The notes beneath the pieces were generated by a model. It was given only the letters and a program-made list of their open reading frames with translations, searched no databases and was not told the origin of the DNA. A stretch of DNA of 8,064 bases from Planctomycetaceae bacterium. GTDB taxonomy: Bacteria > Planctomycetota > Planctomycetia > Pirellulales > Pirellulaceae. Shown piece by piece: positions 6,287-8,064 of the stretch. Numbering within the stretch: position 1 is the stretch's first letter; each line of letters begins with the position of its first letter. Location: NCBI GenBank assembly GCA_003501565.1, contig DNPC01000339.1:1-8064 (forward strand). The letters run 5' to 3'. The translations under genes were made by a program, and so were the position numbers.

Positions 6287-7543
6287 ATGACGGATCAGAA
6301 CACAGACCCAAAGCCTTGGAACACACCAATGAGCCCCGAGCGGTTCGGCACGATGCGCGAGATCTTGGCGGCCCCCAGTCCGATTGGGCTGGAAGCAGCC
6401 ATGACACGCGGTGTCCTTGAGCCGTACTTAAACAAACACTCGCTCGACGCTTGGAAGGTCCACTCTTTCAAAGGCAACGCGGGCATCGTCCTCGACACTG
6501 CCCCCGATCAAGACGATGCATTCACGGTGATGATTATCGGTCATGCCGACAAAATCCGGATGCAAGTTCGTAGCATCGGCGACGATGGTAAGATCTGGGT
6601 TAACAGTGATTCGATGCTGCCAACAACCCTGCTGGGGCACAAAGTGGCTCTCTTCTGCGAGGACCCGAATGCTCTTGGCAATTGGCGATGCCTGAAAGGT
6701 GGCACCATCGAAGCCATTGGCGCCATTCACTTTGCGGATGCAAAAGTTCGGTCCGGTGATTCAGGCATCAAACCGAACATGCTATACCTCGAACTGCATA
6801 TACACGGCGAAAACAAGAAGGAGCAAGTGGAAGCACTTGGGATCCGGCCTGGCGATCCCATCTTGCTCGACCGACCGATTGAGCCGGGGTTTTCCCCAAA
6901 CACATTCAGTGGTGCTTACCTGGACAATGGCCTTGGATGTTTTGTGGCCGCAGAAGTCGCCAGATTGCTAGCCGAAAAAGGCGGGCTCAAGAACGTCCGC
7001 TATTTGGCAGCAATGGCTTCCCACGAAGAAATCGGCCGATTCGGAAGCCGCGTACTTGTCGAACATTTCCGGCCCGAAGTATCCATCGCCGTGGACGTTG
7101 CTCATGACTTCGATGCGGCCCCAGGCATCAGCGACCGTCGTTACGAGCCACTTTCGATGGGATCCGGTTTCACACTCACCCATGGTTCGATCTGTAGTGC
7201 TAGCCTGAATTCGATGATTACGCAAATCGGCGGCGAACACGGTATCCCGATTCAACACGAACTCGCCGGCCGCGATACCGGGACTGACGCGATGGCTGCC
7301 GTCCTGGCAGCAGTTGATTCTGCAGCTGCGTCGATCGGGCTACCGATTCGCAACATGCACACGATTTCTGAGTCCGGTCACACTTTCGACGTCGATGCTG
7401 CAATCTACGGGTTGTTTCATCTGTTGTGCCACATGGATGAGATGAATGGCGGCAAGGGCATCACCGCTGCTGACCTGCAAGACGGACACCCACGACTAGA
7501 CAACAGTAGCCCGCTCGGTCACCAGGAAGCAAGCTCCGATTAG
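6287..7543 (+). CDS. M42-family metallo-aminopeptidase (glutamyl aminopeptidase/endoglucanase-type)
   Basis: M42 enzymes are cytoplasmic di-metal aminopeptidases, often large tetrahedral oligomers, that trim peptides; some members were once called endoglucanases. The 418-residue product has the expected metal and catalytic residues in order: H86 and D88 (GHAD), D213 bridging Asp (YLDNGLGC), E247 general base and E248 ligand (SHEEIG), D270 (VDVAHD) and H358 (RNMHTISE). The GRDTGTDA segment (328-335) matches the family's GGGTDA region. Deviations are LDNG where LDDR is usual, and HADKIR where HxDE(I/V)G is usual; the metal ligands themselves are retained. It is longer than the typical 340-360 residues, with a polar C-terminal tail after about 385. 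No signal peptide is seen. The ATG lacks a Shine-Dalgarno site. The substrate is not predictable, and neighbouring genes give no clue. Confidence 0.88.
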   Translation: MTDQNTDPKPWNTPMSPERFGTMREILAAPSPIGLEAAMTRGVLEPYLNKHSLDAWKVHSFKGNAGIVLDTAPDQDDAFTVMIIGHADKIRMQVRSIGDDGKIWVNSDSMLPTTLLGHKVALFCEDPNALGNWRCLKGGTIEAIGAIHFADAKVRSGDSGIKPNMLYLELHIHGENKKEQVEALGIRPGDPILLDRPIEPGFSPNTFSGAYLDNGLGCFVAAEVARLLAEKGGLKNVRYLAAMASHEEIGRFGSRVLVEHFRPEVSIAVDVAHDFDAAPGISDRRYEPLSMGSGFTLTHGSICSASLNSMITQIGGEHGIPIQHELAGRDTGTDAMAAVLAAVDSAAASIGLPIRNMHTISESGHTFDVDAAIYGLFHLLCHMDEMNGGKGITAADLQDGHPRLDNSSPLGHQEASSD

Positions 7544-7684
7544 CGGCGAAAGCGTAGCGACTGCCATCAGAGGCAGCAGCTGTTTAGTTGCCACTACCAA
7601 GTCCGCCCGCGCGGCGGCTTTGGCATTGCACGGCTTTGGCATTGCACGGCGCTGGCCGGACAGGCTCTACCTTTAGCAAATAGG
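7544..7684. other. Convergent intergenic region with hairpins
   Basis: The peptidase and membrane-protein genes converge here, so terminators for both are expected. CTGCC/GGCAG (7561-7565 and 7572-7576) forms a 5-bp stem followed by CAGCTGTTTAG on the plus strand, a weak terminator candidate at best. CCGCC/GGCGG (7603-7607 and 7613-7617) is another short GC-rich stem adjoining a 16-bp tandem repeat. No strong hairpin plus T tract was found for either direction. Confidence 0.35.
7615..7650. repeat. 16-bp tandem repeat, 2.25 copies
   Basis: CGGCTTTGGCATTGCA is present exactly at 7615-7630 and 7631-7646, followed by CGGC (7647-7650) as the start of a third unit. The perfect identity suggests a recent slippage duplication in non-coding DNA. 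It may vary in copy number between strains. Confidence 0.85.
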
Positions 7685-8064
7685 CTACGCACCTGAGATG
7701 ACGACTCCGGCGATGAGCAGCAGGTAGCCGCCTATGCAGAAGACGTGGATGACGAGACTTGCGATACCCATGTAGTAGCCAACTTGGATCAGCCCTTTGT
7801 TGGCCGGATCATGGAGTCCTGCGTCGATATCTTTCAGGGCACGACCTCCAATGACAACGGCAAAGATCCCGCAAATGAAGCAAGCCAGGAAAGACAAGAT
7901 CCCCATCGCTAACACCAGGCCACTCTGATCCGGCTTGGCATAGTTCTTAACTCCTTGGTAGGTCACACCGCCAACGGAGGTGCCAGAAGCAAACGGATTC
8001 GCATTGCCACTCACCGACGACGCAGCGGTCGCTGCGCGAAATTGAGTGGCGGGAATCCAATCCC
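7685..8064 (-). CDS. DUF4190-like two-helix membrane protein, N-terminus beyond window (probable GYF_2 fusion)
   Basis: The frame ends at TAG (7687-7685) and is open to the right edge, so the gene is partial at its 5' end. Counting from an internal GTG at 8014, residues about 32-58 and 76-107 are strongly hydrophobic and form two membrane helices. The segment between them (GGRALKDIDAGLHDPANKG) has the DUF4190 pattern. Sixteen codons upstream of that GTG remain in frame and begin DWIPATQF, which resembles the end of a GYF_2 (DUF4339) domain, where W-[IV]-P-A is typical. GYF_2 plus small membrane domains is a common planctomycete architecture. I therefore infer that the GTG is internal and that a cytoplasmic GYF_2 domain precedes an Ala/Ser/Gly linker. 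The function is unknown; the gene is convergent with the peptidase. Confidence 0.7.
   Translation of the reverse strand, partial: DWIPATQFRAATAASSVSGNANPFASGTSVGGVTYQGVKNYAKPDQSGLVLAMGILSFLACFICGIFAVVIGGRALKDIDAGLHDPANKGLIQVGYYMGIASLVIHVFCIGGYLLLIAGVVISGA

Overview
The window looks like an ordinary chromosomal segment of a planctomycete, most likely a Rhodopirellula-like member of the Pirellulaceae. The reasons are moderate GC content by eye, several genes without a Shine-Dalgarno sequence, a lipoprotein with degenerate leucine-rich repeats, a GYF_2/DUF4190-type membrane protein, and short hairpin or tandem repeats in the gaps between genes. This assignment is an inference from style and gene content; no rRNA or other marker gene is present.

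Layout. Positions 84-2043 (minus strand) hold a two-gene chromosome-partition operon, parA then parB. The genes overlap by 8 bases, and parB has a strong ribosome binding site inside parA. Downstream of parB, at the left edge, is a pair of GC-rich stem-loops. A 241-bp divergent region (2044-2284) separates parA from a sugar phosphate isomerase/epimerase-type TIM-barrel enzyme (2285-3292, plus). A 275-bp gap with several inverted repeats follows, then the thiazole-synthesis genes thiS (3568-3783) and thiG (3938-4816). A lipoprotein with leucine-rich repeats (4862-6100), a repeat-bearing gap, and an M42-family metallo-aminopeptidase (6287-7543) complete the plus-strand genes. The peptidase converges on a minus-strand membrane protein (7685 to the right edge) whose reading frame runs off the window.

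How the genes relate. ParA and ParB form one working unit for chromosome segregation, and no convincing parS site was found nearby. ThiS and ThiG act in the same step: ThiS carries sulfur as a C-terminal thiocarboxylate and ThiG uses it to build the thiamine thiazole ring. No thiF, thiH/thiO or other thi gene is present, and no TPP riboswitch was recognised. The isomerase, lipoprotein, peptidase and membrane protein have no evident functional link to each other or to the par and thi genes.

I found no clear undescribed system. The items most worth checking are the structured gap before thiS, the stem-loops after parB that can pair in alternative ways, the long disordered linker in ParB, and the extension of the last gene past its apparent GTG start into a probable GYF_2 domain.
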